Assembly: GCA_947375135.1 (NCBI GenBank)
Contig: CANCER010000011.1
Location: forward strand, 1-64,000
Origin: Comamonadaceae bacterium
Lineage (GTDB): Bacteria > Pseudomonadota > Gammaproteobacteria > Burkholderiales > Burkholderiaceae_C
Reading direction: 5' to 3'
Length of the DNA stretch: 64,000 nt
Below the pieces are notes generated by a model. It was given only the letters and a program-made list of their open reading frames with translations. It did no database searches and was not told where the DNA came from. A program made the translations under genes and the position numbers. This document shows positions 16,508 to 28,933 of this stretch, in pieces; within the stretch, counting starts at the first letter, position 1, and every line of letters begins with the position of its first letter.

Positions 16508-17743
16508 ATGCCCCATACAAACAGTTCATCCATTGTGATCGTCGGTGCGGGTCACTGTGGTGGCCGCACCGCGCAGTACCTGCGTGAGTTTGGCTTTGCA
16601 GGGGCAATCCACCTGGTGGGTGACGAGGCCAGCCCCCCCTATGAACGTCCGGCCCTGTCCAAAGAGGTTCTGACGGCCGCCAAGCCACTTGACGCGTTGG
16701 ACCTCCTGACTGCCGAGCGCATGGAGGCACTGGCGCTGACACGCCATTGCGCGTCCGTCCTGTCCATCGATACCGTGGGCAAAACAGCACTGCTGTCCAA
16801 TGGGCAAACGCTGGGCTTTGGCGCCTTGCTCTTTGCCAATGGCGGCCGTCCACGGCGTCTGGGCATCCCGGGTGAAGAGCTGCCAGGTGTGTTGAGCCTT
16901 CGGACCAAAGATGACGCGGCTCGTCTGCTTGGCCGTCTGCGGGCCGGACAGCATCTGGCTGTGATAGGCGGTGGTTTCATTGGACTGGAAGTGGCAGCCT
17001 CCGCACGCAAGTTGGGTTGCGAGGTGACCCTGGTCGAAGCGGGCCCGCAACTCATGGGGCGGGTGGTGCCAGCGGTGCTGGCCGACTGTGCACGCGCGGT
17101 GCATGCGTCTCAGGGCGTTCAGCTGCATTGCCATGTCAGCCCGGTGCGCATCGAACCACAAGACCAGCGACTGGCGCTCACCTTGTCCGATGGCAGCACC
17201 GTGCTGGTTGACACCGTGCTGGTTGGAATTGGCATCGTGCCCGGTGTGGCGCTTGCAGAGGCTGCGGGCGTGGCGGTGGCGCGTGGCATTCTGGTGGACG
17301 CCCAATTGCGTACCAACATCCCCGATGTCTATGCGGCTGGCGATGTAGCGGAATTTCCCAGCCCGGATTCCGGCACCTTGATGCGACAGGAAACCTGGCA
17401 CAACGCAGAGTCACAAGCCCGTGTTGCGGCGCAGAATCTGCTGGGCGCTCAGGTGGCGCTGAGTGCCAAGCCGTGGTTCTGGTCCGACCAATATGACTAT
17501 CAACTGCAGCTCAGTGGCGAGCCTGCTCCTGGCCTGGTGCAGGTGGTGCGTGCGCAGGAGGGCGGCGACCTCATCCTGTTCTACCTGAACGGGAGCAGCA
17601 AAATTGTGGGCATCTGCGGCTGGGGACTGACAGCGCGCATCGCACGGGACCTGAAAATTGCGCGTGCCTTGGTGGAACGCGGAGCCAGTGCCAGTGCCGA
17701 GGTATTGGCGGACCCGGCAACCCGTCTGAAATCCTTGTTATGA
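16508..17743 (+). CDS. FAD-dependent ferredoxin reductase (MocF-like)
   Basis: 411 residues from the ATG at 16508; the longer track ORF reads through folD in another frame. It is a Rossmann-fold ferredoxin/rubredoxin reductase with an FAD motif SIVIVGAGHCGGRTAQ, the PYERPALSKEVL segment typical of oxygenase-coupled reductases, an NAD motif LAVIGGGFIGLEVAAS, the second FAD motif VYAAGDVAEF and a C-terminal reductase domain. It moves electrons from NAD(P)H to the MocE-type ferredoxin at 11733, completing the three-component oxygenase. It lies six genes away from the ferredoxin but in the same transcription unit. The 3' end overlaps the next gene by 4 bp. Confidence 0.9.
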   Translation: MPHTNSSSIVIVGAGHCGGRTAQYLREFGFAGAIHLVGDEASPPYERPALSKEVLTAAKPLDALDLLTAERMEALALTRHCASVLSIDTVGKTALLSNGQTLGFGALLFANGGRPRRLGIPGEELPGVLSLRTKDDAARLLGRLRAGQHLAVIGGGFIGLEVAASARKLGCEVTLVEAGPQLMGRVVPAVLADCARAVHASQGVQLHCHVSPVRIEPQDQRLALTLSDGSTVLVDTVLVGIGIVPGVALAEAAGVAVARGILVDAQLRTNIPDVYAAGDVAEFPSPDSGTLMRQETWHNAESQARVAAQNLLGAQVALSAKPWFWSDQYDYQLQLSGEPAPGLVQVVRAQEGGDLILFYLNGSSKIVGICGWGLTARIARDLKIARALVERGASASAEVLADPATRLKSLL

Positions 17744-18396
17744 AAACCCTTTTGTGCTTTGGTGACTCCAATACCCACGGCACCATTCCCATGCGCTCCC
17801 TTGACGAAGTGTCGCGCTATGCATTCAATCAAAGATGGCCGGGCCTGGTGCAGGCAGCACTGGGCAGCGACTGGTGGGTGATTGAAGAAGGCTTACCGGG
17901 GCGAACCAGTTCCTTCGATGATCCCCAGGAGGGAGAAGACCGCAATGCCCTGCGCTACTGGCAGGCCTGCCTGCAAAGCCACAGGCCGGTGGATGCGATT
18001 GTCATCATGCTGGGTACCAACGACCTCAAGGCCCGCTTCGTGGCCACGCCCGAGCGCATTGGGGAGGGCGTGGCGCGGCTGATCGCTATCGCGCTGGAGA
18101 ACACCCCCCCTGGCAGGCGCCATCCCTTCATCCTGGTGGTGACACCTGCACCGATTGAGGAGCTGGGCTTCTTTCGTGAACCATTTGCCGGTGGGCAGGC
18201 CAAATCCCGGCAGCTGCCAGCGGAGTTTTCCAAGCTGGCACGCCACCAGGGCGTGCAGGTGCTGCATGCCGGGGATTGTTGTGAGGTCAGTGCCGTGGAT
18301 GGCATTCACCTGGACGCCATGGCACACCAGCAACTGGGGCGTGCGATTTTCAATGCCCTGCAAATAGTGTCCGCCGGTGGTGAAGACGGGTTCTAG
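17740..18396 (+). CDS. SGNH/GDSL-family hydrolase (arylesterase-like)
   Basis: A 218-residue SGNH hydrolase without a signal peptide. The catalytic Ser is S10 in CFGDSNTHG (block I), block III is MLGTNDLK, and the Asp-His pair is in SAVDGIHLDAMA near the C terminus. Relatives hydrolyse aryl or short acyl esters. It overlaps the ferredoxin reductase stop (ATGA), so it is the last gene of the oxygenase/C1 operon. This suggests a role in removing an acyl group from the imported inositol derivative, which is inference. A small GGATA/TATCC hairpin follows the stop at 18401-18414. Confidence 0.83.
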   Translation: MKTLLCFGDSNTHGTIPMRSLDEVSRYAFNQRWPGLVQAALGSDWWVIEEGLPGRTSSFDDPQEGEDRNALRYWQACLQSHRPVDAIVIMLGTNDLKARFVATPERIGEGVARLIAIALENTPPGRRHPFILVVTPAPIEELGFFREPFAGGQAKSRQLPAEFSKLARHQGVQVLHAGDCCEVSAVDGIHLDAMAHQQLGRAIFNALQIVSAGGEDGF

Positions 18397-18586
18397 CGGC
18401 GGATACGGCTATCCGATGCGTTCCTCTTGTTTCGCTTCAACGCCCCACTGCTCAGCAGACAAAAAACACCTTGAGTTCGGTGTACTTCTTCCATCCAAGC
18501 ACCATTGCTTTTGTGATTTCAGCCATGCGTCGAGTCATGTTTTGGTCTCTTCCTTCTAAGCGTATTGTGCTTGCACTGATTGATGC

Positions 18587-22334
<3,748 letters not shown>

Positions 22335-22336
22335 CT

Positions 22337-23116
22337 ATGACCGAAGCCTTGACCCATATTGAGCGCGCGGGTGATGTGTGCATCGTCACACTGAATCGCG
22401 AGCCCAAACTCAACACGCTCACGCCTGCCATGCTGGATGAGCTGGAGGCCCATGCGCGCGCCATTGATGCCGACCGGGATATTCGCGTCGTGATCCTGAC
22501 GGGCGCCGGAGGCCGCGCCTTCTGTGTCGGTGCCGACATCACCCAATGGGCCGCCTTGGATGCGCTGGATATGTGGCGCCAATGGGTCAAGCGCGGTCAC
22601 CAGGTGTTTGATCAATGGGCGCGCCTGCGCCAACCCGTCATTGCGGCTATCAACGGCCACGCCTTTGGCGGTGGGCTGGAACTGGCCATCAGCGCCGACA
22701 TCCGTATCGCCACGACGGCTGCGCAATACGCCTTGCCCGAAGCGTCCATCGCCACTTGCCCGGGTTGGTCCGGCTCGCAGCGCATGGTGCGTCTGATTGG
22801 CGGCAGCCAGACCAAGTACCTGGCCATCAGCGGCCAGCGCCTGTCTGCCACCCAGGCCTTGCAAGCTGGCCTGGTGCATGAAGTGGTGGAGGCCGATGGT
22901 CTGATGGCCCGTGCCAAAGTCCTGGCGGCAGACATGGCCACCAAGGCACCGATCTCCCTGCAGTTGACCAAGCAACTGGTCAATGCCGCCACCGGCGAAG
23001 ACCGGGATGCGGTGCTCGAAGCCATGGCCGGTGCGCTGGCCGCCAGCACCCAGGATGCCGCAGAAGGCATCGCCAGTTTTAAGGAAAAGCGCAAGGCCGC
23101 TTACCTCGGCCGCTGA
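22337..23116 (+). CDS. Enoyl-CoA hydratase/isomerase (crotonase) family protein
   Basis: A 259-residue crotonase with the oxyanion-hole segments AFCVGADI and NGHAFGGGLELAISADIRIA. The Glu in ALPEASIATCPGWSG aligns with the first catalytic Glu of rat enoyl-CoA hydratase. The position of the second catalytic Glu (just before SGQRLSATQA) appears to be Tyr, so a plain hydratase role is uncertain; a lyase, isomerase or hydrolase role is possible. The start is 2 bp after the CoA-transferase stop, so the two act together. Confidence 0.88.
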   Translation: MTEALTHIERAGDVCIVTLNREPKLNTLTPAMLDELEAHARAIDADRDIRVVILTGAGGRAFCVGADITQWAALDALDMWRQWVKRGHQVFDQWARLRQPVIAAINGHAFGGGLELAISADIRIATTAAQYALPEASIATCPGWSGSQRMVRLIGGSQTKYLAISGQRLSATQALQAGLVHEVVEADGLMARAKVLAADMATKAPISLQLTKQLVNAATGEDRDAVLEAMAGALAASTQDAAEGIASFKEKRKAAYLGR

Positions 23117-23147
23117 GCCCCACTCCATACCAAACGAAAGATTCACC

Positions 23148-24653
23148 ATGCCCACCCCTCTTACTACAAGCAATCTGGCCGGCCGTCCTGTCTTTGAAGG
23201 CAAGCTGCTGATCGACGGCCAGTGGGTCGCCGCCGCGGATGGCGCCACGCTGCAACGCAAGTCTCCCGCGCACGACCAACTGGTGGCTGTGTATGCCCAA
23301 GCCGGTGTCACTGACACCGAACGCGCCATCGCCGCTGCGCGCAAAGCCTTTGACAAGGGTGAGTGGCCGCGCATGAAAGGTGCCGATCGCTCCAAGGTGC
23401 TGCGCCGGGTGGCAGACCTGATTCTGGAACGCAAGCAGGCCATTGCCGAGATGGAGACGCTGGAAAACGGTAAACCCCTGGCACAGGCATTGGCGGAGAT
23501 TGAAGGCTCTGCCGACCTGTGGCAATACGCCGCCACCCTGGCGCGCAACCTGCACGGCGACAGCTACAACACCCTGGGTGAGAACACCCTGGGTGTGGTG
23601 CTGCGCGACCCTATCGGAGTGGTCAGCGTCATCACGCCCTGGAATTTTCCGTTCCTGATCGTCAGCCAGAAGCTGCCTTTTGCGCTTGCGGCAGGCTGCA
23701 CGGCCGTGGTCAAACCCTCGGAATTTACCTCCGGCACCACGGTCATGTTGGGACAAATTCTGATCGATGCCGGCGTACCTGCCGGTGCGGTCAACATAGT
23801 GGTCGGCCTGGGCCATGTGGTCGGTGACGTCATGGTGTCGCACCCGGAAGTGGACATGATTTCCTTTACCGGCTCCACCGCCGTCGGCAAGGCGGCCGTT
23901 GCCAAGTCCGCCGCGACCTTGAAAAAAGTGTCCATGGAACTGGGTGGCAAGAATCCGCAAATCGTGTTTGCCGATTGCGACTGGGACGCAGCGGTGGACG
24001 CTGCCGTTTACGGCATCTACTTCAACGCCGGCCAGTGCTGCAACAGCGGCAGCCGCATTCTGGTGCAGGAATCGATTGCCGAGAAGTTTGCCGCCGAAGT
24101 GGTGGAACGATCGAAACACGTCAAGGTGGGAGACCCTCTGGTGGCGGGCATGCAGGTCGGTGCCATCACCACCGAAAAGCAGCTGCATACCATCCTGGCC
24201 CATATTGATGCGGCCAAGGCGGCCGGTGCCACTGTGGCCCTGGGCGGTGCGCAAATCACTGGCGCGGGCATGTACATCGAACCCACCGTGGTGACCGGCG
24301 TGACGTCCGACATGGCCATCGCCCGCGAAGAAGTCTTTGGTCCCGTGCTTGCCATGCTGACCTTCAAGGATTTGGACGAAGCCGTTGCGCTGGCCAACAG
24401 CACCCTGTATGGGCTGTCTGCCGCCGTGTGGAGCCAGGACTTCAGCACCTGCATGACAGCCGCGCGCCGCATCCGTGCCGGAACCATCTGGGTCAACACC
24501 TTCCTGGAAGGCCATGCCGAGTTGCCCTTTGGCGGCTACCAGCAAAGCGGCATTGGTCGTGAGCTGGGCCGCTTTGCGACCGAGGATTACACCGAAACCA
24601 AGACTCTACAAATGCATCTGGGCGCGCGTACCGATTGGTACCTGCCGCGCTGA
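23148..24653 (+). CDS. Aldehyde dehydrogenase (NAD(P)+)
   Basis: 501 residues from the ATG at 23148 (MPTPLTTSNLAGRP); the track start lies in the crotonase gene. Standard ALDH motifs are present: TPWNFPFLIVSQKLPFAL, the NAD-binding SFTGSTAVGKA, the Glu motif MELGGKNPQIVF, and FNAGQCCNSGSR with the catalytic Cys. It resembles betaine-aldehyde and vanillin-type dehydrogenases rather than CoA-acylating ones. Following a CoA-transferase and a crotonase, it is the third member of an arrangement like the Fcs-Ech-Vdh set for ferulate, with the synthetase replaced by a transferase. That parallel is inference. Confidence 0.92.
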   Translation: MPTPLTTSNLAGRPVFEGKLLIDGQWVAAADGATLQRKSPAHDQLVAVYAQAGVTDTERAIAAARKAFDKGEWPRMKGADRSKVLRRVADLILERKQAIAEMETLENGKPLAQALAEIEGSADLWQYAATLARNLHGDSYNTLGENTLGVVLRDPIGVVSVITPWNFPFLIVSQKLPFALAAGCTAVVKPSEFTSGTTVMLGQILIDAGVPAGAVNIVVGLGHVVGDVMVSHPEVDMISFTGSTAVGKAAVAKSAATLKKVSMELGGKNPQIVFADCDWDAAVDAAVYGIYFNAGQCCNSGSRILVQESIAEKFAAEVVERSKHVKVGDPLVAGMQVGAITTEKQLHTILAHIDAAKAAGATVALGGAQITGAGMYIEPTVVTGVTSDMAIAREEVFGPVLAMLTFKDLDEAVALANSTLYGLSAAVWSQDFSTCMTAARRIRAGTIWVNTFLEGHAELPFGGYQQSGIGRELGRFATEDYTETKTLQMHLGARTDWYLPR

Positions 24654-24697
24654 TGCAAAAGGATTCGTCCGGGCCCACAGGGGTCTGGACGGGTAAC

Positions 24698-24727
24698 GCC
24701 ACTCAGTGGCATTTCAGCGAGCGCTGA
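24698..24727 (+). other. Two small hairpins between the enzyme genes and the ABC importer
   Basis: GCCACTCAGTGGC (24698-24710) and TCAGCGAGCGCTGA (24714-24727) form two adjacent 5-6 bp stem-loops in the 113-bp gap after the aldehyde dehydrogenase. They lack a U-run, so an RNA-processing or stability role is more likely than termination. Confidence 0.35.
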
Positions 24728-24766
24728 TTGGCGGCGCATATTTCTAAAACTGACAGGAGATTTCAA

Positions 24767-26005
24767 ATGAAGAAGCAAGTATTGGGTCTGTTGATTGCCG
24801 CGTCCTTCGCGGCTCCGGTGATGGCTGAAGAAGCGGTTGAAGTGCTGCACTGGTGGACTTCGGGCGGTGAAGCCGCTGCCCTGGGCGTGCTCAAGGGCAA
24901 CCTGGAAAAGCAGGGCGTCAAGTGGAACGACATGCCCGTGGCCGGTGGCGGTGGCGAGCAGGCCATGACAGCCGTGCGTGCGCGCGTGACAGCGGGCAAC
25001 CCGCCCACCGCCGTACAGATGCTGGGCTTTGACATCCAGGATTGGGCCAAGCAGGGCGTGCTGTCCGACCTGAACGCCATTGCCACCAAAGAAGGCTGGG
25101 ACAAGACGGTGCCCCAGGCCCTGCAGAAGTTCTCCAAGTACAACGGCAAATGGGTGTCAGCGCCCGTCAATGTGCACTCCACCAACTGGGTCTGGGCCAA
25201 CAAGGAAGTGCTGGCCAAGGCCGGCGTGACCACCGAACCCAAGACCTGGGAAGAGTTTGTTGCTGCCTTGGACAAGGTACAAAAGGCCGGCTTCATCGGT
25301 CTGGCCCATGGCGGACAACCCTGGCAAGAAGCCACGGTGTTCGACGGCGTGGTGCTGGCCACCGGCGGTCTGGACTTCTACAAGAAGGCCTTCATCGATC
25401 TGGACCCCAAGGCTTTGAACTCCGACACCATGGTCAAGTCCTTTGACCGCATGGCACAACTGCGCAAGTATGTGGACAAGGATTTTTCGGGCCGCGATTG
25501 GAACGTTGCCAGTGGCATGGTGATCAGCGGCAAGGCCGGTTTCCAGATCATGGGTGACTGGGCCAAGGGCGAGTTTGTCGGCGCCAAGAAGGTCGCCATG
25601 AAAGACTTCGCCTGCTTCCGTACCCCCGGTACCCAAGGCATGGTGTCCTTCAACGCCGACCAGTTCGCCATGTTCAAGGTGGGTGCCGACAAGGTGGCCG
25701 CACAAAACAAGCTGGCGACCGCCATTTTGGAGCCCGGCTTCCAGTCGGCCTTCAACGTGGTCAAGGGCTCAGCCCCGGCCCGCACCGATGTGCCGGACAC
25801 CGCCTTTGACGCTTGCGGCAAGAAGGCCATCAAGGACCTGGCCGAAGCCAACAAAAGCGACAAGCTGGTGGGCTCCATGGCGCATGGACACGCCGTTCCT
25901 GCATCCATCAAGAACGCTTTCTATGACGTGATCACGCGCCAGTTCAACGGCCAGATCGACTCCAAGAAGGCGGCTGTCGAGATGGCTTCCGCCGCGAAGA
26001 ACTAA
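24767..26005 (+). CDS. Extracellular sugar-binding protein of a CUT1 ABC importer
   Basis: 412 residues from the ATG at 24767 behind an ACAGGAGA ribosome site. A signal peptide ([20 protein letters not shown]) precedes [19 protein letters not shown], the usual start of family 1 sugar-binding proteins similar to the glucose/mannose GtsA type. It captures the substrate in the periplasm and passes it to the two permeases downstream. A perfect 12-bp stem-loop follows the gene, consistent with overproduction relative to the permeases. Confidence 0.92.
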   Translation: MKKQVLGLLIAASFAAPVMAEEAVEVLHWWTSGGEAAALGVLKGNLEKQGVKWNDMPVAGGGGEQAMTAVRARVTAGNPPTAVQMLGFDIQDWAKQGVLSDLNAIATKEGWDKTVPQALQKFSKYNGKWVSAPVNVHSTNWVWANKEVLAKAGVTTEPKTWEEFVAALDKVQKAGFIGLAHGGQPWQEATVFDGVVLATGGLDFYKKAFIDLDPKALNSDTMVKSFDRMAQLRKYVDKDFSGRDWNVASGMVISGKAGFQIMGDWAKGEFVGAKKVAMKDFACFRTPGTQGMVSFNADQFAMFKVGADKVAAQNKLATAILEPGFQSAFNVVKGSAPARTDVPDTAFDACGKKAIKDLAEANKSDKLVGSMAHGHAVPASIKNAFYDVITRQFNGQIDSKKAAVEMASAAKN

Positions 26006-26014
26006 GGGCTCCCC

Positions 26015-26056
26015 AGCGATGACCCGGCAGAGGGCTGACTCTGACGGGTCATCGCT
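26015..26056 (+). other. Strong intercistronic stem-loop after the binding-protein gene
   Basis: AGCGATGACCCG pairs perfectly with CGGGTCATCGCT (12 bp) around an 18-nt loop. It fills most of the 75-bp gap between the binding protein and the first permease. There is no U-run, so it most likely protects the upstream mRNA from 3' exonucleases and lowers permease expression, like the malE-malF element. Confidence 0.65.
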
Positions 26057-26080
26057 TCAACGACTCACGGAGAAGATGCT

Positions 26081-26947
26081 ATGAAAGCAGGTTGGCTACC
26101 CAAGCTATTGATCACACCGAGCGCCTTTCTGGTGCTGGTGTGCGTCTACGGTTACATCATGTTCACGGTGTACCTGTCGTTCACGGCATCGACGATTCTG
26201 CCGAACATGGAGTGGAACGGCACGGCCGCCTACACCCGTTTGTTTGCTCTGGAAAACTGGAGCGTGGCGCTGGGAAACCTGTGGGTTTTTGCCAGCCTGT
26301 ATATCCTGATTGCCATGGGAATGGGATTGACCCTGGCCATTCTGATTGACCAGAAGGTGCGCGCCGAGAGCGCGCTGAGGTCCATATTTTTGTATCCCAT
26401 GGCACTGTCCTTCATCGTCACCGGAACCGCCTGGAAATGGCTGCTGGATCCCGGCGTCGGTGTGGAACACTCGCTCAAGGCGATGGGCATTGACAATATT
26501 CCCTTCGACTGGATCAAGAGCTCCGAGATGGCCATTTACTGCGTGGTCATTGCCGCCGTCTGGCAGACCGCCGGGTTTGTGATGGCCATGTTCCTGGCCG
26601 GCCTGCGCGGCGTGGACAGCGAGCAAATCAATGCGGCCCGCCTGGATGGTGCCAAGACCTGGCAGATCTACCAGCGCATCATCATTCCCCAACTCGGCCC
26701 CGTGTTTATCTCGGCCTTCGTGATCCTGGCCCACATGGCCATCAAATCCTATGACCTGGTAATTGCCCTGACCAACGGCGGGCCCGGTCGCTCCACCTGG
26801 TTGCCCTCGGTCTTTATGTACCAGTACACCTTTACCCGCAACGAAATGGCGGTGGGTGCAGCGAGCTCCGTGCTGATGCTGCTGGGCATCGCAGTGGTGG
26901 TGTTGCCTTACCTGTATACCGAACTCCGAAAGGGCCATCATGGATAA
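26081..26947 (+). CDS. CUT1 ABC importer permease (MalF-like)
   Basis: A 288-residue inner-membrane permease with six predicted segments. The cytoplasmic EAA loop reads DSEQINAARLDGAKTWQIYQRIIIPQLGP, the docking site for the ATPase. GACGGAGAAG precedes the ATG. It overlaps the next permease by 8 bp, so the two permease subunits are translated together. Confidence 0.93.
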   Translation: MKAGWLPKLLITPSAFLVLVCVYGYIMFTVYLSFTASTILPNMEWNGTAAYTRLFALENWSVALGNLWVFASLYILIAMGMGLTLAILIDQKVRAESALRSIFLYPMALSFIVTGTAWKWLLDPGVGVEHSLKAMGIDNIPFDWIKSSEMAIYCVVIAAVWQTAGFVMAMFLAGLRGVDSEQINAARLDGAKTWQIYQRIIIPQLGPVFISAFVILAHMAIKSYDLVIALTNGGPGRSTWLPSVFMYQYTFTRNEMAVGAASSVLMLLGIAVVVLPYLYTELRKGHHG

Positions 26948-27803
26948 GACCCCATTGACCCAGGCAGCACGCGTCTTGCTGTATCTGATTCTGATCATCG
27001 CGGCCTTCGCCTTTATCACCCCGGTGTATGTGATGGTGGTGAACTCGCTAAAGCCCCTGGACGAGATCCGCAACGGCAATCTGTTGGCCTTGCCGATGGA
27101 GTGGACCGTGGAGCCCTGGCTGCAGGCCTGGAGCAAGGCCCAAATCGGCGTGCAGGCAACGGGCCTCAAACCCTATTTCATCAACTCTTTTTTGCTGGTG
27201 ATTCCGGCGGTGATTCTGTCCACGCTGATAGGTGCTTTGAACGGTTACATTCTGACGCAGTTCAAGTTCAAATTTGCCGACACGCTGTTTGCGGCCATGC
27301 TGTTCTCGGTGTTCATTCCCTTCCAGATCGTGCTGATTCCCATGGCCAAGACACTGGGTTTCTTGGGCTTGGCCGGTACGGTCAAAGGCCTGATCTTTGT
27401 GAACGTGGTGTATGGCATTGGGTTCACCACGCTATTCTTCCGCAACTACTACGCAGCCTTTCCCAACGAACTGGTACGCTCGGCGCGCATGGATGGCGCC
27501 GGCTTCTTCGGTGTGCTGCACAAGATCCTGCTGCCCAATAGCGCGCCCATCATTGTGGTGACCGTGATCTGGCAGTTCACCAATATCTGGAATGAGTTCC
27601 TGTTTGGTGCGTCCTTCAGCGACTACACCTCCTTCCCAATGACCGTGGCGCTCAACAACCTGGTCAGCAGTTCCACCGGCGTGAAGGAATACAACGTTCA
27701 CTTCGCCGGTGCCTTTATCGCGGCCATACCCACGCTGGTGGTGTATCTGGTCTCCGGCAAATATTTCGTACGCGGTCTGATGGCCGGTTCAGTCAAGGGG
27801 TAA
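26940..27803 (+). CDS. CUT1 ABC importer permease (MalG-like)
   Basis: A 287-residue inner-membrane permease. The EAA motif is RSARMDGAGFFGVLHKILLPNSAPI, and the C terminus (YFVRGLMAGSVKG) is typical of MalG-type subunits. It forms a heterodimeric channel with the preceding protein and starts within that gene's last codons. Confidence 0.93.
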   Translation: MDKTPLTQAARVLLYLILIIAAFAFITPVYVMVVNSLKPLDEIRNGNLLALPMEWTVEPWLQAWSKAQIGVQATGLKPYFINSFLLVIPAVILSTLIGALNGYILTQFKFKFADTLFAAMLFSVFIPFQIVLIPMAKTLGFLGLAGTVKGLIFVNVVYGIGFTTLFFRNYYAAFPNELVRSARMDGAGFFGVLHKILLPNSAPIIVVTVIWQFTNIWNEFLFGASFSDYTSFPMTVALNNLVSSSTGVKEYNVHFAGAFIAAIPTLVVYLVSGKYFVRGLMAGSVKG

Positions 27804-27806
27804 CAC

Positions 27807-28922
27807 ATGTCTTCACTCGATCTCGTCAGCATTCATAAGAGCTTCGGCCCGGTCCAAATTCTTCACGACGTCTCCATTGCGCTGAAGGACGGAGAGTTTC
27901 TCGTGCTGGTCGGACCCAGCGGCTGCGGCAAGAGCACCTTGATGAACATCATCGCCGGCCTGGAAGAGCCCACTGGCGGCCTGCTCAAATTGGACGGCAA
28001 GGACATCACCCAGGTGGCGCCCGCCGCGCGGGACATCTCCATGGTGTTCCAGTCCTATGCGCTGTATCCCAACATGACGGTGGCCAAGAACATCGAGTTC
28101 CCGCTTGAAATGCGCAAGGTGGAGCAGTCGGCTCGGGCCGCACGCGTGCAAAGCGTGGCCAAGCTGCTGCAGATTGAACATCTGCTGGAACGCAAACCGC
28201 GCCAACTTTCCGGTGGCCAACGTCAACGTGTGGCCATTGGCCGTGCATTGGCACGCGAACCCAAGCTGTATCTGTTTGACGAGCCGCTCTCCAACCTGGA
28301 TGCGCAATTGCGCCTGGACATGCGTACCGAGATCAAGAAGCTGCACCAGCGCTTGAAGTCGACCATCGTTTACGTAACCCACGACCAGATCGAGGCCATG
28401 ACCCTGGCTACCCGCATCGCCGTCATGAAGGGCGGCGTGGTGCAACAACTGGGCACGCCGCATGAGGTCTATAACCGCCCGGCCAACACCTTTGTCGCTG
28501 GCTTCATGGGCTCACCGCGCATGAACCTGGCCCGGGCCCAGGTGACGGATGCGGCTGGCGCCCTGTCACTGGAATTCCAGACTGGCAATGGCAAGAAAAT
28601 CACTTTGCCCCTGTCCGAGCAGTTCAGCTATCTCAAGCGCTATCTGGGGCAGGAAGTCATTGCCGGCATTCGCCCCGAGACGATCAATCTGCCGACTGCC
28701 AATCTGGACCACAAGGAACTGCAGCGCCCCTTTGCAGCAAAAATTGAAGTGATTGAGCCGACGGGAGCTGACACCCAGGTTATCTTGAATTTTGGCGGCA
28801 ACGAGTTCACTGCGACCCTGGAACCTGATCTCCCCCTGAGCGTGGGACAAGAGACCCAATTCACGGTAGATTTGACCAAACTAGTGTGCTTTGATTCGAA
28901 GACCGAATTGCTTATCGCCTAA
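27807..28922 (+). CDS. CUT1 ABC importer ATP-binding protein (MalK/UgpC-like)
   Basis: A 371-residue ABC ATPase: Walker A GPSGCGKST (about 37-45), signature LSGGQRQRVAIGRAL, Walker B YLFDEPLSNLDA, switch His in VTHDQ, and a C-terminal TOBE/regulatory domain of about 130 residues. It energises the importer formed by the two upstream permeases. It follows the second permease by 3 bp, and the set binding protein-permease-permease-ATPase is complete. Confidence 0.94.
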   Translation: MSSLDLVSIHKSFGPVQILHDVSIALKDGEFLVLVGPSGCGKSTLMNIIAGLEEPTGGLLKLDGKDITQVAPAARDISMVFQSYALYPNMTVAKNIEFPLEMRKVEQSARAARVQSVAKLLQIEHLLERKPRQLSGGQRQRVAIGRALAREPKLYLFDEPLSNLDAQLRLDMRTEIKKLHQRLKSTIVYVTHDQIEAMTLATRIAVMKGGVVQQLGTPHEVYNRPANTFVAGFMGSPRMNLARAQVTDAAGALSLEFQTGNGKKITLPLSEQFSYLKRYLGQEVIAGIRPETINLPTANLDHKELQRPFAAKIEVIEPTGADTQVILNFGGNEFTATLEPDLPLSVGQETQFTVDLTKLVCFDSKTELLIA

Positions 28923-28933
28923 GAAGTCCTGCA

